A stretch of DNA of 64,000 nt from Haliotis asinina (GCF_037392515.1 NC_090280.1:61889504-61953503), one strand, 5' to 3'; shown: positions 43,700 to 54,238, numbered from the stretch's first letter. Notes: generated from the letters alone by a model not told the origin. Numbers and translations: made by a program.

Positions 43700-44222
43700 G
43701 TAGCTTAGATTAGTAACTTGTTTTGTTAGTGGCTGTACCCTCAAAGGGGGTTGAAGCATTGTAAAATTATTGTCCTCCTGAGAGGGTACGTAAGTCCACA
43801 AACATTCGATGTAAATTTTAGTCTATCATGTTTTTAATCGTAGTATTCTTGTCATTTTAAATTTGGCTAGCATTTCGTACACTCGCCAGCAGCTGAAGGG
43901 ATGGTGTAAATCCAGCTAGGGTCCATGCAGGTAGCAAAGGTGCTGTAAGTCCCCATGGTCCCTAGTATGGTGATCTACCTTCGGTTGTTGGCGATCTATA
44001 GCCCGTGTTTTATAATGTATTGTCTTCTTTACTTACAATGTTTTAGTTTTTCATGCTGGTTTTATATTCATATCTGTGCTGTTCTAGTGTTTTTACAGTC
44101 ATTTGATGACAGGTTTTTTATATTACACATATATTCCATTTCAGTGTTAAGTTCCCGTCACGATATGGCTGCAATATTGCCGATGTGACGTTAAATCTGA
44201 ACTCACTCACTCACTCACTCGA
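43700..44222 (-). repeat. Inverted copy of the 42080/9180 repeat, ending in (ACTC)n
   Basis: Contains 'ctgaagggatggtgtaaatccagctagg' and 'cgatctatagcccgtgttttata', which are reverse complements of the forward copies. It ends with 'ccgtcacgatatggctgcaatattgccgatgtgacgtt' and CACTCACTCACTCACTC. Confidence 0.6.
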
Positions 44223-44352
44223 GCAGACCCCGTACAACTTCCTCGTTGTACGCATTTATACCGAGCGCCAGGCAGGGTAAAACAAGTACCTTATTTTAAC
44301 GTCTGACGGTATCACACGGCAAGGAATCGAACCCGCGACCTTCCGGCTTTGT
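44221..44352 (-). mobile_element. tRNA-derived fragment
   Basis: Reverse B-box-type 'aaggaatcgaacccgcgaccttccggc' is conspicuous. The rest matches the main SINE poorly, so it may be a different tRNA-derived family. Confidence 0.4.
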
Positions 44353-45103
44353 ACAAACACTGCTTAAAGTACCCATCACGCGGTATCTTGATTTGCGGTG
44401 TGATAGTGATGAGGGTGTACTTTAGTGAATGTGTGAATTGGTTGTGTTTTATGCCACAAATTCCAGTCATATCAAGGCAGGGAATGAGTATGATTTTGCG
44501 ACAACATCGTGATATTACAACTACCATATTTTAATGTCTTACGGCATGACGCCGTAAGGAATCTCCAGACGGACTATTTTATGCTGTGTGCAAACAATTC
44601 TAAACGTATCCATGATGCGGTGTCTTGATGTGCGGTGTGATAGTCATGCATATGGGGAGTGAGTGAACAAGTAGGATTTTGCGACAATGTTCCTTTGCGG
44701 CGCTACGCATTCCTAGAAATATTTTATAGTGTAGAGTTACGACAGGTCGTAATGTTACGGAACCCACACGCAATGGATCGGAACCCAAGGATTTCTGCTA
44801 TTTCTTTCAGATATCATGACTCCTGTATATTAAAGGAATATATACTCACCATGAACAGTAAATTTATCATTTTTCAGAATGCATGTGCTGATCCAATCGT
44901 AGGGCCATAGTGTCAAGGTCATAGGTCCAGTTTACAGTAATTCTATTTGGTGCTGGGTTTTTTTCTTGAAATTCTATGATTGACCTCGCATCTTTCTTAA
45001 CGGGTTTTTTATATGTAGATATATCATAGATGTAAATAACACTTTGCTTTATTCCATATGTTTTAGTGAGGGTTTATGTAACATACAATTTAACTGGTTA
45101 CAG

Positions 45104-45256
45104 TGAGAGTTGGGTTTTACGCGACTTTTGTCAATATTCGAGTAATACAAGAGCAGGGGGCATCCAGAAATGAGCGTCACACAATGTGTGGAGCCGAACC
45201 CGGGTGTTCACCATGATTGGCGGACGCTTTAACCACTAGACTACTCCACTGTCCAT
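45104..45256 (-). mobile_element. tRNA-type SINE
   Basis: Reverse order of 'ttgggttttacgcgactttt' (tail), 'gagccgaacccgggtgttc' (B-box region) and 'cgctttaaccactagactactcc' (A-box region) is clear. Confidence 0.75.
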
Positions 45257-45786
45257 GTTTACGAGCAAGGACATGTCAATTGTTTGAGGGTGAACATCAA
45301 GTTCAGATGAAAATGCTTGGTCATTTTAAAAGCACGTGATCTGTTTACTAAATTATTTCGACATAACGCATGAGGTACTAACAAACTGTACTTTTATAAC
45401 CTTTTCACACACAGATGATTACAATGAACACCATGTATGCACCTGCCGTGTATATATATACATAGGCTACTCGTGTAGCTGCGACCAAAGCAATACAAAC
45501 AACAGGCGTTCGTGTCATTGTTAGGATTGAATTTTTTTTTTTAAATATGAAACCTTTGCGATGACCCCGACTTGAAACGCTTCACAGTACAATATATCTA
45601 GACAAGGTTGGACACTTCGGTGTACCCCATCCACTTGCTTTGCCGATCGCTACGCTACCGTCGCATACAATCGATTAAAACTTCATCTAAACATAATCAT
45701 GGGTGATTGGCCCTTTGATCACCACTCATGACACCTACCAGTTCTTTATTGTTATTTGTACATGTCGACTGAAAGCCGATTTTGAC

Positions 45787-45928
45787 CCTCAACTAAACGA
45801 TCTTGACATATATGGCGGACGATAGCAAGGACGCAAGGCAGCATAAAGGGGGTGTGGTCAAAGCAAGTCCTAGCATTGGTCGACGCTTACTATCGTCCGT
45901 CATTTCTGTCAAGATCATTTAGTTGAGG
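45787..45928. repeat. Inverted repeat with 44-bp arms
   Basis: The arms at 45787-45830 and 45885-45928 are complementary with few mismatches (CCTCAACTAAA-Y-GATCTTGACA ... GGACGATAG). Flanking text is also partly mirrored: 'gattggccctttgatcacc' at about 45706 against 'ggtgatcgaaaggccaat' at about 45940. It looks like a foldback or MITE-like element. Confidence 0.8.
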
Positions 45929-46265
45929 TGCCATGACAGGTGATCGAAAGGCCAATCGATAGCTTTCTTCAGACACATCCACAAGTAGCCATCGCATCGC
46001 AGGAAGAATTCCGCAAGACATACAATTTCCTGATTTTGACGCCATCTTTTTTAATCAGTTAAACAGAAACACAACTTAATTTTCGCCTTTTTACATTTGA
46101 AATTACATAAAATAATTTTTATTTAACAAACAATGAATTCTTCTGAAAATGACTTACGAGTTTCTTGCGTCGTAAGAGTGTAGATCAGATACGTCATTAT
46201 TTAGTTTTGAGAGTACTTGACAGACGGAATCATCTTTTCCAATATAAATGTATGTCAGGATGTTT

Positions 46266-46392
46266 GTTTGCTGTATAACGCCGCACTCAGTAACATTCAC
46301 GCTATAGGGCGGCAGCCTGATAATGGTCTTGAACAGGCAATCCAATGATCAACTTCATGAGCATCTATGTACACAATCGGGATTCGATGACA
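46266..46392 (-). mobile_element. SINE (second family), paralogue of 25766-25979
   Basis: 'gctgtataacgccgcactcag', 'ggcaatccaatgatcaacttcatgagcatct' in reverse order; its 5' half is missing. Confidence 0.6.
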
Positions 46393-46897
46393 AGAAAACT
46401 TAAGAAAAGATAATTGTTTTCAATGATAAACTCACCGTATATATCTTAGATAACGCATATTAATAAGATATCAAACAATGAACTCTTTGTAGATCAGTCG
46501 ATAGCAGCAGAAAGCTTTGTAATTAAATTCAAGATGCACTGTTTTCAATTTCTTTCCGTTGTCCTGTATAAAGTTGGACAGTTAGACATCACCATGACAG
46601 GCAAGGCTCACATAAAAAGGAATCTGACACAGTCTTTAGGATTTATTTCAGTGCTCTGTAGGGTTAATAAATGTTACAATTAAGATGACATTCCGAGTTC
46701 AACAGGCATAACTACAAAACATTCATTTATCGAATGCGTAAAATTCACAACATAGATATTATGTTTTTTGCGCTAAAACAAAAAGACAATTATTTTAAAG
46801 ACAGTGTGGAAAAAATAGGTCTTTAGTTGAGATTTAAAAAAGCAGAGAGACTGAGATATCAATGAAATTACTGAGTCTACGTGTAGCTGATGCTGGG

Positions 46898-46971
46898 ATC
46901 ATATCACATCATATCATTATTATATCATATCATATCACATCATATCATTATTATATCATATCATATCATAA
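46898..46971. repeat. ATCAT-rich simple repeat
   Basis: Runs of (ATCAT/ATCAC) pentamers with two 'tattat' interruptions. Confidence 0.9.
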
Positions 46972-47029
46972 TCCACTGAACTCAAATGTGTTCCATAACA
47001 TTAAAATAAATATGTGCATCTTAGAACAG

Positions 47030-47512
47030 GATGAAAAACTGAAATCAATGCTGAAATCTAGAAAAATAATAGGCAGCAAAAGACAAAATCAAAATCTTAA
47101 AAAGATCCTAACCAAAGCAAAATTTACAGAATGCATTAATGCCTACTGCGTCCAGATGTAGCAGAAGTAACGGTGGAACGTATCGACATATTGTTGAAGG
47201 ACACTTCGTAATTTTCACGAGACACGGAGATTTCAATGTGTCCTTCCAAAAAATATAATATATGTTATAACTTGCACAGGTTATTAAGAAGAGTAGATTG
47301 GTCAATCAGAAAATATGAGAGAATTTGTGTCCATAAACAACAAATAAAGTGTCCTGAAACCCGATGTATCCCATTGAGAACGCATCTAGATGTCTGTGCC
47401 AAAGGAGGCGATATTAAATTCACAATATTTCCTCTTTATCGAGTTCAAAATTCATACAAACTATTTCAAAAGAACACTACTTCATAGATAAGTTCGAACC
47501 AATGTAAACCAT
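47030..47512 (+). pseudogene. GIY-YIG-type tail of a Penelope-like (or similar) retroelement
   Basis: LKSMLKSRKIIGSKR, then NLKKILTKAKFTE, is the linker before the GIY-YIG endonuclease of Penelope-like elements. Downstream, in another frame, VHKQQIKCPETR, IPLRTHLDVCAKG and IKFTIFPLYRVQNS match the second half of the same region. The catalytic Gly-Ile-Tyr/Tyr-Ile-Gly segment that should lie between (about 47180-47290) is not recognisable, and two frame changes plus stops occur. The reverse-transcriptase part is missing. The relic sits only in the right duplication block and so arrived after the duplication, or was lost from the left block. Confidence 0.55.
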
Positions 47513-47701
47513 TGAAAATTTTGACCTTGTCACTCTAGAACTGTGTCCTTACTGTGACGCCTTAATTATAGATGATGTCACATTGTAACTGCTACAATAT
47601 GTCTGAACATAAAATTGTAACAACTGAAAACGGCATATTGCATTTATTTAACTAGCTGATATTTATGACTGAACACCTGTACTAGTTTTGACATTTGTGC
47701 G

Positions 47702-47791
47702 TACACACACATACGCACACACAGACACACGCACACGCACACGCACACGCACACGCACACGCACACGCACACGCACACGCACACGCACACG
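47702..47791. repeat. (CACACG)n microsatellite
   Basis: About 12 hexamers preceded by CA dinucleotides. It ends 28 bases before the duplicated first exon at 47819 and replaces the TATA-containing promoter found at the paralogous places. Confidence 0.95.
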
Positions 47792-47818
47792 CTGAAGATC
47801 CTCAGTCTGCATGCCATT

Positions 47819-47827
47819 ATGCGCACT
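47819..47827 (+). other. Second candidate first exon of dermatopontin-like gene 3
   Basis: ATG-CGC-ACT followed by a strong donor GTAAGTATAG, aligned with exon 1 of gene 2 (ATG-CTC-ACT) and the main exon 1 of gene 3 (ATG-ATC-ACT). The downstream intron sequence is also shared ('cttcagttatgg', 'gggaatagtatgtgaaacctttcagtctgcatt'). It would keep phase 0 and give MRT before the same signal peptide. The upstream promoter is lost to a microsatellite, so it may be silent. Confidence 0.5.
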
Positions 47828-48285
47828 GTAAGTATAGTAACTCCCAGTTCTTCAGTTATGGGGAAAAACTGCAATCGGGAATAGTATGTGAAACCTTTCA
47901 GTCTGCATTGAAATCACTTTCTCTTCTGATGTTGTGAAAATGAGTCCTATTTGTGTTTGTTTAACTTCTTTCATTGGGAAATTCTAAATCTTAAAATCAC
48001 TCTGTGCTTGATTTCTCCCTCCTTGAAAAAAACAATGGTAGCAAAAAAAAACATGTTGATTTTATCATTATATTTCCTCATAAGGAAAATGTTGGTATTC
48101 GAAATACTTTCTAAAATACTTCTCAGTAAAACAGATTTCTATTATAACTCTAAAAGACAATGCTGGAGGTAAACATTGACTATTAATAGGTGTGTATTGG
48201 AAAGATGTGTTCAATGTAAGATCCTATGTGTGATATTTCCTAGCAATAATTTTATTCAAAAATAAAATATAAGACTGATCGGGAC

Positions 48286-48419
48286 AGTTGGGTAGCCAAG
48301 TGTTTAAAGAGTTCGTTCGTCAGATACCATTCAGGTAGGAAGCCCATGTCTGATGTTCTCCTATTTGATATGGCAGGAATATTTCTGAAAGTGCTCAAAA
48401 GAAAACTCACCCGCTGTAA
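48286..48419 (+). mobile_element. tRNA-type SINE, old, in the extra first-exon unit
   Basis: 'gttgggtagccaagtgtttaaagagttcg' and 'gaagcccatgtctgatgttctcc' match 28145-28277 position by position. Confidence 0.5.
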
Positions 48420-48786
48420 CGATTATTGAAAGTACAGATATAAAACATATGTCTTTTCGTCAATAAGCGTTTGAAAACATAAACATACTGCGTGAATAAC
48501 AACATAATATGTCATAGAACACTAGTACAGTCTAACTGAAATAATAGTAATGGTACAGCATTCCACCATAGACATTTCAAGATAGAGATCAGTAACTGCA
48601 TGCATCAGAAAGACATTGGGCCTAGAATGATAATTGCGGTCAGAAATGTTATAGAAAAATACCACGCCAAGACAGTGGTATTCCTGCGTACAAAACAAAA
48701 AAGGTTACTAGTATTGTGTGTAAATATTCAGAACGTAATCCCCTATGTAGTCTGTGTACTAGGCAACTGTAAACATCTACCTGGCA

Positions 48787-48984
48787 AACATTTCCTGCAG
48801 TCTTGGCTTGCCAGTTACACATTTGCCCTCTCATTGTGCTGGTGTCAGTGGGCGGAGTCACTGTAAATTGCCGCCAACCACAACGAGCATGAGGTGCCAG
48901 TTAAAAGTGTTATATGTGTATATATACCAGCGGAAAACCCTCCTGCAGACCGAGTGTACCACTACCTTCAACCTGCATACCAGT
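48787..48984 (+). promoter_or_regulatory. Promoter and 5' UTR of dermatopontin-like gene 3
   Basis: Aligned with 27480-27677, with the same GC-box-like 'gtgggcggagtcactg', 'gccgccaaccacaacg' and TATATATA at 48919-48926, 66 bases before the ATG. A TAA at about 48865 breaks the frame that is open in gene 2, showing the conservation is not for protein. Confidence 0.65.
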
Positions 48985-51900
48985 ATGATCACTGTAAGTA
49001 TAGTAAGGCCTAAGTTTCTTCAGTTGTGGGAAATAATGGCAGTCGGGAATAGTAAATAGAAAATTCTAAATCTTAAAATCATACTGTGCTTGATTTCTTC
49101 CTCTTTGGAAAAGTATTGGTAACGAAAATCGTGTTAAATTTACCATTATATTTTATACCATTATATTATATACCATTATATCAGTCGATCACCGTTTATC
49201 CGGACGCTTTGGTTTCACTCCAAAATTGTCCGGATAGCGAGACGTACGGTTAACTGGATCAAACACGCAAAATATGAAAATCAAGTGAACGCAAAAAAAA
49301 AAATCATGTACGTATATCAATAAATGAACAGTCAATAGTAATAACAGTGATTCATCATAATATATAAGTGTACCGATAATACACGGAAGGCGGAACGCAG
49401 GGTACCATTTGTCAGGTTGTCTTGGACGTAATCATGTAGCGTGTAGAGCTTCAGGTGGTAAGTTAGTATCTATGGGAATGGTTGAAAATTCGCGCTTCCG
49501 AGTCCGGAAGCGCAGGGTACGGTTAAGCGAGTACAATTAATGAACGCAAACGGCCCATGTACAACATAATACAAACAAATATTATGATAATGACAGATGG
49601 GAGAACCTGAGGGGTCGACTCTATTCGAAACACCTTCTAAAATCCTATTTGTAAAATTTCCTAGCAATCATTTTAATTAAAAATAAAATATAAGAATTAT
49701 CGGGACAGTTGGATAACCAAGTGTTTAAGAGTTCCGTAGTCAGATACCAGTCAGGTACGAAGCCCATTTCTGATGTTCTCCTCCTTGGTATGGCAGGAAT
49801 ATTTCTGATAGTGCTCAAAAGAAACCTCACTCACTATAACAATTATCAAAAGTTCAGGTATAAAATATATCGGCAATAAGCGTTTGAAAACATAACATAT
49901 TGCGTGAATAACAACATAATATGGCCATGGACACTAGAACAGTCTAACTGAATTAATAGTACGGCGTTCTACCACAGACATCGCACGATAGAGATCAGTA
50001 CCTGCAAGTTTCAGAGAGACCTAGTAAGATAATTGCGGTGAGAAATATTATACAAGTATACTATGCCAAGAGAGTGGTATTCCTGAAAACAAAACTAAAA
50101 AATAACATGTATTGGATGCATATTGCATTGTTGTGGAAGTTCATTTTGTCAGCATTTGTTTGTTTTATGGCTGGCAGTTGACATTGTTTTCAGACTGGGT
50201 TTCTTCTGCTGTCGCTTGTCTCTTTCGTGACGTCATACGTCAACGACTTTGATAAGCCTGTGGTGTTCCAATGTCCTCGAGGGCAGTCCATTGTCTCTTG
50301 GGAAAGCTATCACAGCAACTACCATGAAGACAGACGCCATAGCTTCACCTGCCAGCGGACGCCAAAACTGGGGAAATGTCAGTGGTCTGGTAAGTGACAT
50401 CAACGAAGCGTCTTCAATACTAACATAAGACGGTGAAAATGCACACAAGAGTGACTCTTTGGTATTAGTAGGGGAACCGCCTTGCTCAGTGTTCACGTAG
50501 AAATATTGAAAAGGAGATCACTGACAGTCACGCTGTATAGGAGCAACAGTACACGGATCTTCACGGACCTCAGACCTTCATATATCAGTGTTTCTCTAAT
50601 GTCCACAGTGTTTAAATGTTGATTAGTTATCTAAAAGGACAGTATTTGGAAACTCGAGATTCTTACTTTAATAATGTGTAAAGATGTCGGAAACCGCATA
50701 CAAAATCTCGAAAGCAAGCCCGCAAGATCGTAAGAGAATCACTAAAACTGAAACCATTAGCCACTTTCAGTAAATATATGTGTATTTGAATCTTACACCA
50801 TTCGTGGCCTTATCCTCATCAAAAGCTTCAAATTAGGCTCTACAATTTAATTAGCTTTGTTCTTTACAAAGTAACAATGACGATATATATATTTTGACGG
50901 ATTTTAAAACAATCACATGCCGTAGCTGACTGAAGTAATCAGGATTATATCAATCCTTACGCGCATTCTGATTGACTTGTACATGAGATTCTTCGAGAGA
51001 GGAGCAAATCTTCTGTGAGGTTACGAAAGGGAAAGATTATTGTTATCAAAGTACCCCAATCCTAACGCGAATTGTGATTGGTTTGACGTATTTTCTCAAA
51101 TTCTGTTCTCTGAGATAGCGAGGAGTCTATTTGTTGTTTTCGGAAAAGGGGACGTGGTGACCAGTATTTGAAATCATTTCAGAGGAGTATGAGTAGGTAT
51201 TTGGTTTGTCCCGGAATAACACGAGTAGATCATGAATGGAGAGTAACTGCTGATAAACTTGGCATCAACCAGTTACGTCCAATCTTTCTTTCAGGTTACG
51301 TGAACGACTTTGACAAGCCAATTTCTTACCAATGCCCCAACAATGGCGTCATTAGCGGCGTCATCAGTTTCCATAGCAACCATCACGAAGACCGGAGATT
51401 TAAGTTCTACTGTTGCTCCGTGAGACGTAAGTCAAACATGGTTTCACGTAACTGTTCGTGTTCTTGTTTCCGGAATATGTACTCTTTTACACATGTCACG
51501 TTCTATCCTCAGGAAATGAGAAATGTAATAAGAATGGTACACTTTTAGGATTTCAGTTCAAGGTATTGATTTTAAATACTCACTGTATAAGTGGTAAACT
51601 GAATGACATAGTGTGTTAGTTCTACACCTCTTTTAGCAATATTCCAGCATCAAAACGGAAGGGTACGCCAGTAATGGACTTCACACATTGTATCCATTTT
51701 GAGAATCGAACCCGGGTCTTTGGCGTCACGAGTTAACGCTGTCATCACTACGCTACCTCACTGCCCCTGTAATTAGAATGAAGACAGGTACAGATGTGAT
51801 TACATATGTGCTTTAACGTCTCTTTTTCAGATAGACATTTGGTGCACTGTGGCACAACTGACTATCTCAACTGGTGGGATAAAAAGCTAACCTTCAGAGT

Positions 51901-52718
51901 GCCCGCTGCGCATTTCCTAAAGGGAGTGTACAGCATTCACCACAACCATTACGAGTAAGTACATCATCTGCCCAATGCTTTCTGATGTATTCAGAAGTTA
52001 CACAAACTTTACTTTCAATGTAAATTCTAATGCAAAATAGCAATGATTGTAGTAAAAAGAGTGAGTGAGTGAGTGAGTTTAGTTTTACGTCGCACTCAGC
52101 AATATTCCAGCTATATGGCGGCGGTCTGTAAATAATCGAGTCTGGACCAGACAATCCAGTGATCAGCAACATGAGCATCGATCTGCGCAATTGGGAACCG
52201 ATGACATGTGCCAACCAAGTCAGCGAGCCTGACCACCCGATCCCGTTAGTCGTCTCTTACGACAAGCTGAGTCGCAGTAAAAAGAAATATATTGATATTT
52301 CAAGTTTTTCAAATAACTTGAAACAATGTGGGAAAAATATTCTTTTTCGATTTTAGAAAATATTTCACTGAAGCCCAAAGATGCCACTTTGTTGATATAA
52401 TCTTATTTTTCTACCCTGAAATCATTCGTTATGTGTACTATTTGTATATTTTTTAAAGCTCGGGTTTCTTCTTTTTAAACTGTCTCTATCTTGATTTCAA
52501 GACTAGTGCATTTAATGTCGAATTTTGTATCTTTGCAAAACGTATTTTCTCGTCTTTTCACTTGGCGATGGTTATGATTGTGGCGGTGAAAGTGAATTTC
52601 AAAGGTGGGTTATCCCTTAGAATACCCTTGGACGTTACAACCAGTTTGGTGTAATTGCCAGTAACTTTTCTGTTTCAGAGACAGGCGTTGGAAATTTCAA
52701 ACCTGCCTGCTCCACTGA
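48985..52718 (+). CDS. DPT: Dermatopontin-like secreted matrix protein, gene 3 (five exons)
   Basis: Exons are 48985-48993, 50194-50389, 51295-51426, 51831-51954 and 52679-52718, all GT-AG, giving 166 aa. MIT joins TGFLLLSLVSFVTS to form the signal peptide. The mature protein starts YVNDFDKPVVFQCP and has three dermatopontin repeats (EDRRHSFTC, EDRRFKFYCC, EDRRWKFQTC) with the same eight cysteines as gene 2. The last repeat and C-terminus (NWWDKKLTFRVPAAHF to LLH) are nearly identical to gene 2, whereas repeats 1 and 2 carry several charge-changing substitutions. An alternative first exon lies at 47819. Intron 4 received a SINE (52061-52276) after duplication. AATAAA is at 52750. No disabling change is seen. 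Confidence 0.88.
49182..49530. mobile_element. Possible pogo/Tigger-like non-autonomous element
   Basis: It begins CAGTCGATCACCGTTTATCC, a form typical of pogo-type terminal repeats, and continues 'ggacgctttggtttcactccaaaattgtccggatagcgag'. It is absent from the paralogous position near 27.9 kb. The right end, around 'tacggttaagcgagtac', is not a clear mirror of the left. Confidence 0.3.
49695..49837 (+). mobile_element. tRNA-type SINE, old, in intron 1 of gene 3
   Basis: Same insertion as 28145-28277 by position and sequence ('ttggataaccaagtgtttaagagttcc', 'gaagcccatttctgatgttctcc'). Confidence 0.5.
51614..51767 (-). mobile_element. tRNA-type SINE in intron 3 of gene 3
   Basis: Paralogue of 33012-33170, with the same flanks and the same reverse B-box 'gagaatcgaacccgggtc'. 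Confidence 0.8.
52061..52276 (-). mobile_element. SINE (second family), 5'-truncated, with 10-bp target-site duplication
   Basis: AGTAAAAAGA at 52051-52060 is repeated at 52277-52286. The paralogous site in gene 2 (about 33450) is empty. The element is intact from (GAGT)n to 'acgacaagctgagtcgc' and lacks the last ~60 bases (its own 5' end), as expected from incomplete reverse transcription. Confidence 0.92.
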
Positions 52719-52749
52719 CAAAAACGTGGCAACTCATATGTAAACAGTG

Positions 52750-52755
52750 AATAAA
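52750..52755 (+). promoter_or_regulatory. Polyadenylation signal, dermatopontin-like gene 3
   Basis: AATAAA lies 32 bases after the stop codon, as in gene 2. Confidence 0.75.
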
Positions 52756-53543
52756 TTCTGCAGAACAAACCCCTACCCTTGATTCGTTTGTTTGACATTT
52801 AACTACTCAGAACCTCCAAGGTCATCACGTGCGTGTGTGTGAGTTAAAATTTTAAGTCACATCGGTATCATTTCACTCATTTAGCGACGAGAACATGTCT
52901 GCACTCATATACCTTATAATTACCTCTTAAGTGCAAAATGGATTCTTAAAATGTATATTTCTTCGTTATATGATTATTTACAAACATAGCACCAACTTTT
53001 TTAAAAGAAGCAACTTGTCACGTGCAATTTATGCCAAAGATCAATTTCCTTTCAGCAGTTCACAATCAGATCTTTCAGATTCATTATCTTAATTCCTTGA
53101 GGTTGGATTGAAAGATTTAGTCACAGAATATGGCCGAGACTTAAGTTGTTTAGTACTTCCGGTGACAAAGAACGTATTTTGACAATGGCAAACTGAAGGA
53201 TTTAGTTATTAAAGAGTCAACGTTGTTTTTTGGGGTTTTTTCAAGCCATAACCACCAAAAGTCCTGCATTGGGTTGATGGTTAGTAATTATTCGTTTAAC
53301 TTCATCGCGTACTAACCTGCCAACCCTATTTCCACCACTTGGAATCAGAACTGAACCCCACTGTGACATTGGATCCAAGACTGTCTCCTCCAGCATTCCT
53401 GGCAATACTTCCATTTCCACTGCTGAGCCCAAGGCCATCTTCGTGTTTCTGACGTATGTTTAACAGCAGAACCATTCCAAACACTTGTCACTGATAGTCA
53501 CCCTAGACATTTCAGAACTCTTCAACGATCTTTCTATTGGCCA

Positions 53544-53711
53544 GGGGCGGTGGGGTGGCCAAGTGGTTAAAGTGTTCGCTCATCACGCCGAAGACCCGGG
53601 TTCGATTCCCCACATGGGTACAATGTGTGAAGCCCATTTTCTGGTGTCCCCCGCCGTGATATTGCTAAAAGCGGCGTAAAACTAAACTCACTCACTCACT
53701 CACTCACTCAC
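53544..53711 (+). mobile_element. tRNA-type SINE, best-preserved copy, with 12-bp target-site duplication
   Basis: TTCTATTGGCCA flanks it at 53532-53543 and 53712-53723. The head has a good A box (TGGCCAAGTGGTTAA) and B box (GGGTTCGATTCC), a middle 'tgtgaagcccattttctggtgtccccc', and the tail 'aaaagcggcgtaaaactaaa' then (ACTC)n. The head probably supplies the internal RNA polymerase III promoter. The SINE is absent from the left duplication block. Confidence 0.93.
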
Positions 53712-54176
53712 TTCTATTGGCCAATGTGTCATCGTCGTATGTTGGTTACCGGATCACGTCGGCACAACAGGTAACACATAGGTCGATGCTGCCACTAAAT
53801 CAGCTCTTCACAAACCATTGTCTTCAATGCCGATGCCTCATAGTGATTTTATTCACAATGTCAAAAGTTTACCCAAAACCCTACGCAAAAAGGGTGGGAC
53901 ACTTAGGTAGGAAGAAATAACTTTCACGAACTGAAACCAACAATTCGTTACATTTACTAGGTCTGTTACTCAAGACGTAATGAGGTAATTTTACGACGAT
54001 GTCGTGTTGGACACAGTCGGTTTATCCATGACTATCTGCTGAAAAGGGAGGGAAATGGACCTCTTATATGTGTCTCTTGCGAACTATTGTTTCTCCAGTA
54101 TATGTAATGTGAGTGACGGATTGCCTGTTTTTCAGTTTGGTGCTATGATACATTCTGTGTGTAAATAGTAATATGA

Positions 54177-54238
54177 ATGTGTGTGTGTGTGTGTGCGTGC
54201 GTGCGTGCGTGTGTGCGTGTGTGTGTGTGTGTGTGTGT
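54177..54238. repeat. (GT)n/(GC)n microsatellite
   Basis: TG dinucleotides with CG interruptions, about 62 bases, just beyond the right edge of the duplicated block. Confidence 0.95.

Larger units (their letters stand above)
42080..54083. repeat. Right block of the collinear segmental duplication
   Basis: Partner of 22230-34955; see there for landmarks. Specific differences include the extra first-exon unit at 47.8 kb, the GIY-YIG relic at 47.0-47.5 kb, SINE insertions at 52061 and 53544, and a shorter dermatopontin intron 2. Confidence 0.8.

Noticed and set aside
47644..47937. ORFs with CVCVCV or HAHAHA repeats
   Set aside because: Translations of the (CACACG)n microsatellite.
53544..53640. 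Functional tRNA genes at several A-box/B-box sites
   Set aside because: All are followed by the same SINE body and an (ACTC)n tail or are decayed; no intact cloverleaf was seen.
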